A DNA stretch of 64,000 nucleotides from Alteromonadaceae bacterium Bs31 (GTDB lineage: Bacteria > Pseudomonadota > Gammaproteobacteria > Pseudomonadales > Cellvibrionaceae), in NCBI GenBank assembly GCA_900177435.1, contig FXAI01000001.1:257982-321981 (forward strand), written 5' to 3'. The position numbers were made by a program, and so were the translations under genes. A model generated the notes under the pieces. The model ran no database searches, was not told where the DNA came from, and saw only the letters and a program-made list of their open reading frames with translations. The number at the start of each line of letters is the position of its first letter. Within the stretch, counting starts at the first letter, position 1. Shown here piece after piece: positions 40,889-49,664 of this stretch.

Positions 40889-41924
40889 AATAACTCTTAT
40901 AAGCTTACTTCCTTCAATGCTCATCTCAAGCCTCCAAGATTTTGATAATCCGAGTTAATTAAAAAAATAGCCGCTTACAGCGTGTTTTAGCGGGCGTTCC
41001 ATCGCCTTCTGCTTCCAGAATAATATGTGCCTGTTTTCCAAGTTTTTTCGGAACGGTAAAGCTCACCCTCGTTTGGGAACTAGAATTCGAAATAGATATC
41101 TATGTATGCGCAGTGTCCGTCTGGTGGTACTGCTAACGAGTTAAGAGAAGTTAATGTCAGGACCAGAAGTAGTATCTTTTATTTGCGATATGCGACTTAC
41201 ACCAAGGTTTAAGGACGCAACATGCAAAAAATACAGGGCTATATGCACACGTTTAAAATCGAACTAAAACAGGTCTATGTCACCCCTAAAAAATTCAGGT
41301 AGCACAATATATGAATTTTTGTAAGTTTATTGGTCCTATTTTTTTATTTTATAACTACGTCCTAGTGCGGTAGGAAATATCTGACTTACGCACAGACATA
41401 TTGTTACCAGGGTCACACTATTTTTCGCTGAATTATCTCGATAATTAGCCCCAAACAGCCATTCTGGAATTGGCGAGCGTTTGTGATCCTTGCCGCTGAT
41501 GGTGGTGCAGGTCCAGGTGAGGCTAGTTGTCAATCTTAAGGTGCTTAAGTCTTCTTACTATTTGGAATAATTAAAGCCCTGATTAATGCCAGTTGGGGAA
41601 GCTTTTAATGAGTTCGCGCTGTATTTGCAGCAAACTTGGAAAGCTTGCCTTGGCGGATTATTGAGGACGATGCTTTGGCGGGCGGCGCTCGTTTCAGTAG
41701 AGAATTGTTTTTTCAGATATACAAGTATTTTTGAGGGGATGGATGCGGTATCGACAGAGAAGCTCTAAATAGGGGGTTACTCCTAAGGGCGAATTAATTA
41801 TCGTCCGCAGAATACGAACAAGGCGCTACGTGATAAAGTAGTTTTTGCTGAATAGGGGAGGGCAAACCTCCAAATCTGGCCAACACGGAATCGGAAAATA
41901 CATTCTACGAGGTACTGGAAACAC
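40889..41924. other. Intergenic region with a gene remnant
   Basis: About 1 kb. The decayed DUF1593/Sde182-like fragment at 40959-41099 is listed separately. The remainder (41100-41924) shows no frame on either strand that I can support. Confidence 0.6.
40959..41099 (-). pseudogene. C-terminal remnant of a DUF1593 (Sde182-like) gene
   Basis: On the reverse strand a 46-codon open stretch ends in TAA at 40959-40961. It reads SFTVPKKLGKQAHIILEAEG, then GDGTPAKTRCKRLFF. This matches the end of Sde182-type, DUF1593 cellulose-binding proteins, which typically read FTVP..., HIILEVTD, G-TP, LTRYRR. An in-frame stop lies directly upstream, and no start or nucleoside-hydrolase-like domain is present. 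I infer a decayed gene left beside the pectate lyases. Confidence 0.45.
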
Positions 41925-42203
41925 ATGGAAAATTGGTTAAAAAAAATATGTAAACCCATTTTGGCCTATTTTGAAGAGGGTGAGGGGGTTTACATTTATA
42001 AAAAATCCCATCGAAGTATTCTTAAGGTTGTTGGTACCTTATTGTTGGGTATTTCATTTTTCTCTCTTTACCTTTCCATTACAACGGCGTCATTTGCTGG
42101 CCTATTACCGATTATCGTTTTTTTCCTGGGTGGGCTGGTATGTTATATAGTTGCATTTTTGGGTAGCGATCGCGCCGTGGCAAGCATATGGAAGCGAAAA
42201 TAA
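41925..42203 (+). CDS. Small two-pass membrane protein, unknown function
   Basis: A 92-residue protein: a hydrophilic start (MENWLKKICKPILAYFEEGEGVYIYKKSHRSI), two hydrophobic segments (about 33-55 and 60-82), and a basic end (SIWKRK). GGAA lies just before the ATG. I do not recognise a named family, although small proteins with this FEEGEGVYIYKKSHR-like start occur in other gammaproteobacteria. Confidence 0.65.
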   Translation: MENWLKKICKPILAYFEEGEGVYIYKKSHRSILKVVGTLLLGISFFSLYLSITTASFAGLLPIIVFFLGGLVCYIVAFLGSDRAVASIWKRK

Positions 42204-42337
42204 GCAAAACTTCATAAAGCATATGCTTTACGCACATACAGCCAGGCCATCGTTGTCTCTGTGCCAGTGCCGGCATGTTCCAACGAAAACGCGCTGCACT
42301 GTATGCGCAGTTGGGTGTTAGCGGTGCTAGTTGTAAA

Positions 42338-42979
42338 TCAATAAGCTGCGGTGAATCTGCGCCTTCGATGCTTCACCTGTTCAGCCTCATCGAGCAATAC
42401 TACTGCGAAATCTTCCATTGATAGTTGGGAGATACCATCTTTATCCACAACGAGTTCGTCTGAACCCAAGCGATAGTTTCCTGTACGTGTTCCTGGCGAT
42501 AACATCGCCGGTGGGCTGATATAAGTCCAGTCGGCTTTTTTATCGGCATTACATATTTGGTGTTGGGCAAAACACGCTCGCGCAATATCAATGACCTCTT
42601 TGGGGAGGAAATTGGGAGCCGTTAATACGGTTGTATCGCCCTTGCCTGGAATCTTGAGGCTTGCTGCCCCTCCGACAATTAACACACGTACACCGGTTTT
42701 CTCCACCCCGCGCAATATTGATTGGGTAATAGGTGCGAGTAAGGCCTCGTTACCGGTGGGTGGACGCACCGCGCTGATCGCCAGATCCTGGCCTTCCGTT
42801 AGTCGTGCCACGTCGTCGATGTTTCCTGCGTCTCCGGCATAAGGATTTGCGCCTTGTGGCACCTTGCTAAATTGACTTGTGTTACGAACTACGGCGGCCA
42901 CTTGGTGACCACGGCTTAGAGCTTCTCGCACAATTCTGCTGCCGACCTCTCCCGCTGCGCCAAATATTGTGATTTTCAT
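42338..42979 (-). CDS. NAD(P)-binding NmrA/SDR-like protein
   Basis: A 213-residue Rossmann protein starting MKITIFGAAGEVGSRIVREALSRGHQ, with GxxGxxG for the dinucleotide. It continues with AVVRNTSQF and a VLIVGGAASL segment, as in YwnB/NmrA-like atypical short-chain dehydrogenases. It lacks a YxxxK pair in the usual place, so it may act as a redox sensor or as a reductase of unknown substrate. Its start overlaps the EamA stop by 4 bases, so it is co-transcribed with the exporter. Confidence 0.8.
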   Translation of the reverse strand: MKITIFGAAGEVGSRIVREALSRGHQVAAVVRNTSQFSKVPQGANPYAGDAGNIDDVARLTEGQDLAISAVRPPTGNEALLAPITQSILRGVEKTGVRVLIVGGAASLKIPGKGDTTVLTAPNFLPKEVIDIARACFAQHQICNADKKADWTYISPPAMLSPGTRTGNYRLGSDELVVDKDGISQLSMEDFAVVLLDEAEQVKHRRRRFTAAY

Positions 42980-43917
42980 TGGTCTTTCTCCTTCGTTTTA
43001 TGTGATGGATGCTTGGTTAATAACTGAGGTGTTTTGGTGGCGATAGCTGGAGCCCTCTTTGCGCCAGCAATAGGCCGGACTGCATACTGACCCAGCCAGA
43101 CGCCCATCAGCACTATGGCAACCGCAAAGAATTGGCTTGAATTAAGTCTTTGTTCCAGAAAAATCCAGCCAATCACCACCGCCGTAATTGGGCTGAGAAA
43201 GCCCAGTGTGGATACCGAATATGGCTCGAGTCGTGATAAACCCCTGAACCACAGCAAATAGGTTAGTGCTGCGCCTATAAAACCGAGATAGATGAGCCCG
43301 AGAAGGTTTGTTTGAGTTAGTGTTGGCAAAGGGGGTTCAAACCATATGGCTGCAGGCAGAAGCAACAGGCCACCAGCGAGCAGCTGCCAACTTGTATACG
43401 TTAATAGTGATACCTGTGGTTGCCAGGCACGGCTCAGAACCGTACCAAGTGCCATGGATGCTGCTCCAGCAAAGCCTGCGGCAAGCCCAATGGGATCGAG
43501 GGAGGCCTGCGGCGTGATGATTACAGCAGCGATGCCGGCGATGCTTATTACTGCGGCTACTGCAGCCAGTGGGCGAATGGATGAATTCAGCAAAATGCGC
43601 GCAAAAATAATCACAATTAATGGTTGGATTGCACCCACGGTTGCAGCGACGCCTCCTGGTAAGCGATAGGCTGAGACAAATAGCATCCACCAAAAGATTG
43701 AAAAATTGAGCGCACCCAGTAATAAAACCTTAAGCCACCACACCCCGGACGGTAGTTGACGAACCACCAGTAAAAGTAAAAGGCCTACGGGCAGGGCACG
43801 TAACATGGCCACCGTTAAGGGGTAGCCAGCGGGTAAATATTCGGTGGTTACCACATAGGTGCTTCCCCAGATTATGGGGGCCATAGAGGTAAGTAGTAGA
43901 TCAGTATTGCGTGCCAT
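42976..43917 (-). CDS. EamA (DMT) family exporter
   Basis: A 313-residue membrane protein with ten predicted helices in two EamA repeats (about 8-140 and 150-285; MAPIIWGSTYVVTTEYLP, FLSPITAVVIGWIFLEQRL). EamA/DMT proteins export metabolites or drugs. It is divergent from a MarR-family gene, with two palindromic operators in the 84-base gap; the first lies 17 bases upstream of its start. It should be repressed by that MarR protein. The substrate is unknown. Confidence 0.88.
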   Translation of the reverse strand: MARNTDLLLTSMAPIIWGSTYVVTTEYLPAGYPLTVAMLRALPVGLLLLLVVRQLPSGVWWLKVLLLGALNFSIFWWMLFVSAYRLPGGVAATVGAIQPLIVIIFARILLNSSIRPLAAVAAVISIAGIAAVIITPQASLDPIGLAAGFAGAASMALGTVLSRAWQPQVSLLTYTSWQLLAGGLLLLPAAIWFEPPLPTLTQTNLLGLIYLGFIGAALTYLLWFRGLSRLEPYSVSTLGFLSPITAVVIGWIFLEQRLNSSQFFAVAIVLMGVWLGQYAVRPIAGAKRAPAIATKTPQLLTKHPSHKTKEKDQ

Positions 43918-43934
43918 GGCACTGCCTCGCTAAA

Positions 43935-43954
43935 ATATCTTGAGGTCAAGATAT
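43935..43954. promoter_or_regulatory. MarR operator 1 (perfect palindrome)
   Basis: ATATCTTGAGGTCAAGATAT has perfect 9-bp arms around GG. It lies 17 bases upstream of the EamA start. With operator 2 at 43961 the centres are 26 bp apart. Confidence 0.8.
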
Positions 43955-43960
43955 CATTGT

Positions 43961-43980
43961 ATATCTTGATGTCAAGATAT
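43961..43980. promoter_or_regulatory. MarR operator 2 (perfect palindrome)
   Basis: ATATCTTGATGTCAAGATAT has the same perfect 9-bp arms as operator 1 around TG. It ends 21 bases before the marR-type ATG at 44002, so it can serve autorepression. Confidence 0.8.
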
Positions 43981-44001
43981 ATCTGTGTAATGATTCAATG
44001 C

Positions 44002-44490
44002 ATGGATAAAGTAGATAAGATTATTGAGCAATGGCATCGAGAGCGACCGGATCTCGATGTTACTTCTATGAGCCTGATTGGTCGCTTTAAGCAAATTACA
44101 CAGCGGCTCAGTTTAGAAATGGCGAAAACATTTACTGAGTACGGCTTGAATCCCGCAAACTTCGACGTGCTTGCGACGCTGCGCCGGGCCGGGCCTCCCT
44201 ATGCGCTATCCCCCAATGACTTAATTGCTTCCACGATGGTGACATCTGGAACAATGACTAACCGAATCGACCAATTAGTAAAAGCAGGCTTGGTTGTAAG
44301 AGTACAGAACCCCAGTGATCGCCGCAGTGTTGCGGTCTCGCTGACGGAGAAAGGCTTTGCAATTATTGATTCAGCGTTAAATGCCCACGTAGAGACACAG
44401 AACAGGCTAACGTCTGGTTTATCTGAGGAAGAGAGTCAAAAGCTGAATGCGCTGCTGCGTAAATTTCTAATGAGCCTTGAGGGGCAATAA
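44002..44490 (+). CDS. MarR-family transcriptional regulator
   Basis: The ATG at 44002 gives 162 residues (MDKVDKIIEQWHRERPDLDV). Earlier in-frame starts lie within or against the operator. The winged helix reads NFDVLATLRRAGPPYALSPNDLIASTMVTSGTMTNRIDQLVKAGLVVRVQNPSDRRSVAVSLTEKG, with the conserved wing Asp-Arg-Arg. It probably represses itself and the divergent EamA-NmrA pair through the two palindromes and is relieved by a small phenolic or similar ligand, as is usual for the family. Confidence 0.93.
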   Translation: MDKVDKIIEQWHRERPDLDVTSMSLIGRFKQITQRLSLEMAKTFTEYGLNPANFDVLATLRRAGPPYALSPNDLIASTMVTSGTMTNRIDQLVKAGLVVRVQNPSDRRSVAVSLTEKGFAIIDSALNAHVETQNRLTSGLSEEESQKLNALLRKFLMSLEGQ

Positions 44491-44637
44491 TCCTCTCAAA
44501 AAATGACGGAAAAAAGGGACGGGTTTGCCCTCAGGCAATTTGGGCTATGGCACACTCGCCCTGCGCCGCTAAATTATGCGCTCTTATGGGTGGCTATATT
44601 ACTGGCGGAAACTGAGAAGCCTGCATTAGGAGCAAGC

Positions 44638-45129
44638 ATGATTAGAGATGTTGAAAAGGCGGATTATCAAACGATTGTTGCTATCTATAACCACTATATC
44701 TGCAACACGGTAATTTCATTCGAGGAAGAGGAAATTGATTGTGGGGAAATATCTAATCGGGTCGATAAGGTACACTCCGCTGGGCTTAGTTGGCTTGTAG
44801 TCGAGCAAAACCATAAGGTGCTTGGCTATGCCTATGCTTCATTATGGAATGAGCGTGCCGCTTATCGCAATACTGTGGAGGTTTCAGTGTATCTCCATCA
44901 CCAGGCTGTCGGTAAAGGCTACGGTCGCATGCTGTATGAAGCATTATTCCATCGCCTTCGCAAAACCTCGGTTCATGTTGTAATAAGCGGTATTGCTTTA
45001 CCTAATCCAGAAAGCGTTAGGCTTCATGAAAAATTCGGAATGAAAAAAGTCGCACATTATCAAGAAGTTGGTTATAAATTTGGGCAATGGATTGATGTGG
45101 GGTATTGGCAATTACAGCTGGCGGGCTAA
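44638..45129 (+). CDS. GNAT acetyltransferase, phosphinothricin-acetyltransferase-like
   Basis: The ATG at 44638 follows TAGGAG and gives 163 residues, the family length; the longer open frame from 44503 is not needed. Sequence typical of Pat/MnaT-type N-acetyltransferases: IRDVEKADYQTIVAIYNHYI, VEVSVYLHHQAVGKGYGRMLYEAL (acetyl-CoA loop), NPESVRLHEKFGM and a C-terminal GQWIDVGYWQ. Acceptors in this group include phosphinothricin-like compounds and methionine sulfone; the one here is unknown. Confidence 0.88.
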   Translation: MIRDVEKADYQTIVAIYNHYICNTVISFEEEEIDCGEISNRVDKVHSAGLSWLVVEQNHKVLGYAYASLWNERAAYRNTVEVSVYLHHQAVGKGYGRMLYEALFHRLRKTSVHVVISGIALPNPESVRLHEKFGMKKVAHYQEVGYKFGQWIDVGYWQLQLAG

Positions 45130-45923
45130 GTGTTCGCTTAGTTTAATAAAAAACTCAGGCTAGTAGCGTTAAAGAAAAATAGAGAATATTGCATAGGCAC
45201 ACTATTGGCGGTTAATTTTTGCGGCTCGCGGCACTTTTAAGCATGGGGTCGGCATGGGGTTGGTAGACATGGAGTTGGCTTAAACCCCAAGTTTAATTCT
45301 AAAGTACGGTATTTCGACTTGAATTTAGTGGAAGGTATTTGTTGGTATTCCTGTAATTGATTCTTATTTGTGCCTGTTAACACTAACTCAATGCACTCTG
45401 TTGCCAGAAAAATTCCGCACCCTGCCTTGTTGCTCGCTTTTTTAGCCCGATTAAATTACGCTCAAAACGCGTCACAGCCCGAAGATACAGCTGGTTTACA
45501 TTAATACTAAGCGCCGCTAAATACTCGCGTTATTCGCAATAAATCATCTAATGCGGAAAAATTCAGGTGGTGCGTCACGTTAAGCCCGCTATATAAACTT
45601 GCTACGCTTATTGTGTTTTATGCTTGAGAAAATGTTTAATGAATACTTTAGTTTGAAATAGTATTTTCCCACCGATTAAAAAATCAAATGGGAACTACGA
45701 GCAAGGCTCATTTTTAAAAAAAGCTAATAAGATAACGGTTACATTTGCAGTTTTCCTGCTCGAAAGGGTGTACTCTCCGCCGCACTGTTAAGTGCGTGTC
45801 TCTTTTTTTCAAAGCACTTTTCACCATCAAAATGATAATAAGTCGAAAGTCAAAAAACTATTTAGGTAATTCGTATTAACGCGTCTTTCTAAATATCTCA
45901 CACCATTCCGAGAGGAAACTTAC
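45130..45923. other. Upstream region of the PL1-GH5 gene
   Basis: About 790 bases without a supported gene. CGCACT-GTTA-AGTGCG at 45781-45796, followed by TGTCTCTTTTTTT, looks like a small terminator or attenuator in the leader, about 120 bases before the ATG at 45924. Short GGCATGGGGT(C/T)GG repeats occur near 45245. Nothing else is recognised. Confidence 0.55.
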
Positions 45924-48900
45924 ATGTATAAAAAGTTTGTACTGAGTTGCGCTACAGTTATGGCGCTTTCGGGCTTTGCGGCAGCTACCAATGCCGCGAG
46001 CACAATCAGCATTTATGACACCGCTCCGGGTTGGGCGAGTATGAATGGCGGCACGACTGGTGGCGGCACCGATTTAAGCAAAGCCGTTACAGTAACCAGT
46101 ATGAGTGCCCTTAAAAGTGCCGTGAGCGGTTCCAGTAAAAAAATCGTATTGGTTGAACCTGGCAACTATGACGGCACCTTGTCTCCAGGCGCCAACACTA
46201 CCATTATTGGTACTGCACCCGGTGTCAGAATCTCCGGTAATATCAGTGTTAGCGGCAGTGACAAGAAAAATATCATTGTGCGTAACATCGCCGTTCGCGG
46301 AAAGCCCTGCGGCAGCAATGACGCCTGTAAAAGTGGCTCCGATGGTGTCTACATTGGCAACGGCGCGACTAATATCTGGTTTGACCACGTAGATGTTTCC
46401 GATGGCCAGGATGGTAACTTCGACGTAACTCGTTCAGGTGATTTTGTAACCTGCTCCTGGTGTAAGTTTTACTATACCTACGATAAAGACCATCGCCTCT
46501 CCAACCTCATTGCCGGTAGTGACAATGAAACGGAAAGCCGTGGCAAATTAAACATTACCTACATGAACAGCATGTGGGGAGATCGCGTTAATTCCCGTCA
46601 GCCTCGCGGACGCTTTGGCAAAATTCACATGTTAAACAACTACCACAAGAACTCGGGTTCTTTGCACGGTGTTGGTAAGGAAATGGCTTTAATTGCCGAG
46701 AATTCCTACTACGATGTACCCGGCAAAGATGTGTTCTTTAGCATGGGCAGCCCAAAAGGCTGGAAAGGTAGTGGTAACAAAGGTAGCGCTAAAAATCTGA
46801 ATGCGACCAGCGGCAGCACATTCACTATTCCTTATAGCTATAGCAAAATGTCTGCGGATGAAGCCAAGGCGGCAGTTCTCTCCTCCGACTGTGGCGCGGG
46901 GAATACCTGCCTGTTTGATCACGACGGTACAGGCTCTTCCAGTTCAAGCTCTAGCTCCTCAAGCTCTTCCAGCTCTAGCTCGTCTTCAAGCAGCTCATCC
47001 AGCTCCTCGTCTTCTAGCAGCAGTTCTTCCAGCTCCAGCGGTTCAACGGGTGGCAGTTGCAGTGGTGTAAATGAATACCCCAATTGGACTTCAAAAGACT
47101 GGTCTGGCGGTGACTATACTCACGCTAAAGCCGGTGATGAAATGGCTTATCAGGGCAAGCTGTACCGTGCCAACTGGTACACCACAACTGTTCCTGGCAG
47201 CGACTCTTCCTGGACCTTGCTAGGAAATTGCGGCTCGAGCAGCTCCTCCAGTTCAAGCTCTTCAAGCAGTTCATCAAGCAGCTCCTCGAGCTCCAGTTCT
47301 ACCAGTTCAACAAGCAGCTCTAGCAGCTCTTCAAGTTCTTCAAGCTCAAGTAGTTCTTCAAGCTCAAGTAGCTCTTCCAGCAGCTCTTCCAGCAGCTCCT
47401 CCAGTGGATCTACTGGCGGAAACTGCAGCGGTATTAATGTGTATCCGGATTGGACCGCAAAAGATTGGGCCGGCGGTGAATACAACCACGCTGAAGGCGG
47501 AGACCAAATGGTTTACCAGAGCAGTCTTTACCAAGCCAACTGGTACACTAATTCCGTTCCTGGCAGCGATGCTTCCTGGACACTGGAAGGAAGTTGTGGC
47601 GGCTCCACCAGCTCGTCCAGTTCTAGCAGTTCTTCCTCGAGCTCCAGCAGTTCTTCAAGTTCAAGCAGCAGCTCCAGCTCTTCGGGTTCAACCACATCTT
47701 CCAGCGGTGGTACCTTTAGCGTGAATGAGAATGGTCAAATCACTAAAAATGGTGAAGTGTTCCCTGTTCAGTGCGGCAGCTGGTTCGGTTTAGAAGGCCG
47801 TCATGAGCCTTCCAACGATCCAAGCAACCCCAGCGGAGCGCCTATGGAGCTCTATATTGGCAACACCTTCTGGTCAAATGACCACAGCCGAACCATGCAG
47901 CAAACCATGGATGAAATTACCCAGCGCGGTATTAATGTCATTCGTTTCCCCGTTGTGCCTCAAACCCTCGATCCAAACGATCCCCAGGGTAAAGGCTCTG
48001 TGCTGAAAAATTACGAGCCTATGCGTCAGCAAAATGCTCGTCAGGCGATGGAAGACTTCATTGTTATGGCCGACCAGAATGGCTTGGAAGTGATGCTGGA
48101 TATTCACTCCTGTTCCAACTACGTTGGTTGGCGTGCAGGCCGTTTCGATGCGCGTCCACCCTATGCGGACAACGATCGCGACAGCTATGATTTCAAACGT
48201 GAAAACTGGTCTTGTGCCGCTTCTGGCAACCCCAGCAGCGTTACTAACGTACAGGCTTACGACAAGCAAAAGTGGTTAAACGACTTGCGTGAACTGGCAG
48301 GCCTTTCTGCTCAGTTGGGTGTAGATAACATTATTGGTATCGACATTTTCAACGAGCCTTTCGACTACACCTGGGACGAGTGGAAAACTCACGTAGAAGA
48401 CGCCTACGAGGCCATTAGCGAAGTTAACCCCGACCTGTTGCTTTTCGTCCAGGGTATATCTGCAAATGCTAACGCTCAGGATGGAACGCCGGATTCCAAA
48501 GATCCGGTAGCCCACGGTGATGAGTTCTCTAACCCGAACTGGGGTGAGAACCTGTATCCCGCGCGCAATGCAATGCCGAATATTCCCAAGTCTAAATTAG
48601 TTTGGTCGCCACACACTTACGGCCCATCGGTATTTGTACAGCGCATGTTCATGGACCCTGCACAACCAGAATGTGAAGGTCTGGAAGGTGATGCAGCGGG
48701 CGATGCGAAATGTAACATCGTCATCAACCCAGATCTTCTTCGCTCAGGCTGGGAAGAGCACTTTGGTTACCTGCGTGACATGGGCTATGCGGTTGTTGTT
48801 GGTGAGTTTGGTGGACACCTGGATTGGCCAGAAGCTTCCAGTGTTCGAGATATGGCTCGCTGGAGCCACATCACCGATAACGTGGACGAGCAATGGCAGC

Positions 48901-49088
48901 AAGCGTTTGTAGGCTATATGGACGAGAAAAACATCGAAGCGTGTTACTGGTCCATTAACCCGGAGTCTGGTGATACGGGCGGCCTCTACAACAGTTCTTA
49001 CCACCCAGTGAATAACACTACCGACTGGGGTGTATGGACAACGCCAAATGAAACCAAGTGGGATATGCTGTTCCGCCTTTGGGATTAA
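45924..49088 (+). CDS. PL1 pectate lyase - CBM5 - CBM5 - GH5 endoglucanase fusion
   Basis: A 1054-residue secreted protein. A signal peptide (about 1-24, AATNAA) precedes a PL1 pectate lyase domain (about 26-330, IWFDHVDVSDGQDGNFDVTRSGDFVTCSWC, DKDHRLSNLIAGSD, NSRQPRGRFGKIHMLNNY). Ser linkers separate two CBM5/12-like modules (about 376-434 and 499-556, WTAKDWAGGEYNHAEGGDQMVYQ). A GH5 domain follows (about 595-1054) with acid/base E811 in FNEPF and nucleophile E961 in VVGEFGGH. It should cut both pectin and beta-glucan (cellulose or similar) on one polypeptide. The start at 45924 follows GAGAGG. A strong terminator ends it. Confidence 0.92.
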   Translation: MYKKFVLSCATVMALSGFAAATNAASTISIYDTAPGWASMNGGTTGGGTDLSKAVTVTSMSALKSAVSGSSKKIVLVEPGNYDGTLSPGANTTIIGTAPGVRISGNISVSGSDKKNIIVRNIAVRGKPCGSNDACKSGSDGVYIGNGATNIWFDHVDVSDGQDGNFDVTRSGDFVTCSWCKFYYTYDKDHRLSNLIAGSDNETESRGKLNITYMNSMWGDRVNSRQPRGRFGKIHMLNNYHKNSGSLHGVGKEMALIAENSYYDVPGKDVFFSMGSPKGWKGSGNKGSAKNLNATSGSTFTIPYSYSKMSADEAKAAVLSSDCGAGNTCLFDHDGTGSSSSSSSSSSSSSSSSSSSSSSSSSSSSSSSSSSSGSTGGSCSGVNEYPNWTSKDWSGGDYTHAKAGDEMAYQGKLYRANWYTTTVPGSDSSWTLLGNCGSSSSSSSSSSSSSSSSSSSSSSTSSTSSSSSSSSSSSSSSSSSSSSSSSSSSSSSSSGSTGGNCSGINVYPDWTAKDWAGGEYNHAEGGDQMVYQSSLYQANWYTNSVPGSDASWTLEGSCGGSTSSSSSSSSSSSSSSSSSSSSSSSSSGSTTSSSGGTFSVNENGQITKNGEVFPVQCGSWFGLEGRHEPSNDPSNPSGAPMELYIGNTFWSNDHSRTMQQTMDEITQRGINVIRFPVVPQTLDPNDPQGKGSVLKNYEPMRQQNARQAMEDFIVMADQNGLEVMLDIHSCSNYVGWRAGRFDARPPYADNDRDSYDFKRENWSCAASGNPSSVTNVQAYDKQKWLNDLRELAGLSAQLGVDNIIGIDIFNEPFDYTWDEWKTHVEDAYEAISEVNPDLLLFVQGISANANAQDGTPDSKDPVAHGDEFSNPNWGENLYPARNAMPNIPKSKLVWSPHTYGPSVFVQRMFMDPAQPECEGLEGDAAGDAKCNIVINPDLLRSGWEEHFGYLRDMGYAVVVGEFGGHLDWPEASSVRDMARWSHITDNVDEQWQQAFVGYMDEKNIEACYWSINPESGDTGGLYNSSYHPVNNTTDWGVWTTPNETKWDMLFRLWD

Positions 49089-49109
49089 TCAATTAATTAA
49101 TACACCATA

Positions 49110-49142
49110 AACCGGGGCCTTTCTGAGGCCCCGGTTTTTTTT
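49110..49142 (+). terminator. Rho-independent terminator of the PL1-GH5 gene
   Basis: AACCGGGGCCT (49110-49120) pairs with AGGCCCCGGTT (49126-49136), followed by eight T residues. Confidence 0.93.
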
Positions 49143-49612
49143 CGCCTGGCGTTTGCGCAGGCTAGCGGTGAACTATTTTTCCTGCCACGGCAGGCCGCGC
49201 ACAAAAGGGCTTACAGGATTTACCTCATACGGTCTTACAATGCTTCGACTGATCGTGCTGCGATCAGCAACCAGCCTGTCTATATTGCTGGCCCTGGTAG
49301 GAGAAAATCCTGTAAGTCGGAGAGACTAAGGCATTATTAATAAGTGCCTTAGCTAAACTACGCGTATCTCGTTGGAGCGGCTATCCGCTTGATGGCGACA
49401 GCGTGCATTGGATGCGTGTTAACAGGCTTAGGTAATATTAGTTGTGGAGTTAAAACAGGCTTGCAAAAAAATACGACGCACCTGAAAAGGTAGCGTCGTA
49501 TTTTTAACATTAGTAAGCGAGGCGAAAAGCTGCGGGCTTACATTATGCCCGCCAGGGCCTGGCAAAAGACTTAATCAATAAAACGCGCAGGCCTGGCGGG
49601 CAATAATGTGAG
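49143..49612. ncRNA. Highly structured intergenic element, possible RNA
   Basis: Between convergent genes lie several strong hairpins: 49144-49162 (GCCTG/CAGGC), 49181-49194, a 12-bp outer stem CTTACAGGATTT (49210-49221) with AAATCCTGTAAG (49305-49316) enclosing CTGATCG/CGATCAG (49249-49267) and CCAGC/GCTGG (49271-49291), then 49326-49352 (CTAAGGCA/TGCCTTAG). A terminator-like hairpin (49467-49505) and a 22-bp inverted repeat (49537-49613) follow. It may be a structured RNA, a small inverted-repeat mobile element, or terminator sequences; I recognise no known family. Confidence 0.35.
49467..49505. terminator. Bidirectional Rho-independent terminator
   Basis: AAAAATACGACGC (49467-49479) pairs with GCGTCGTATTTTT (49493-49505). 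T runs occur on both strands; the reverse-strand one is longer, fitting termination of the GH16 gene transcript. Confidence 0.85.
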
Positions 49613-49664
49613 CGGGCAGCATGGTCGTAATTAAGAGGCTTCCAATTGCGACCGTTTGCCGTTG

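Noticed and set aside
41586-41768. 60-codon forward frame in the 41-kb gap
   Set aside because: No ribosome-binding site, no similarity, and it lies in a region with a decayed gene.
45391-45504. 37-codon frame with a signal-like hydrophobic start
   Set aside because: Too short, no ribosome-binding site and no similarity.
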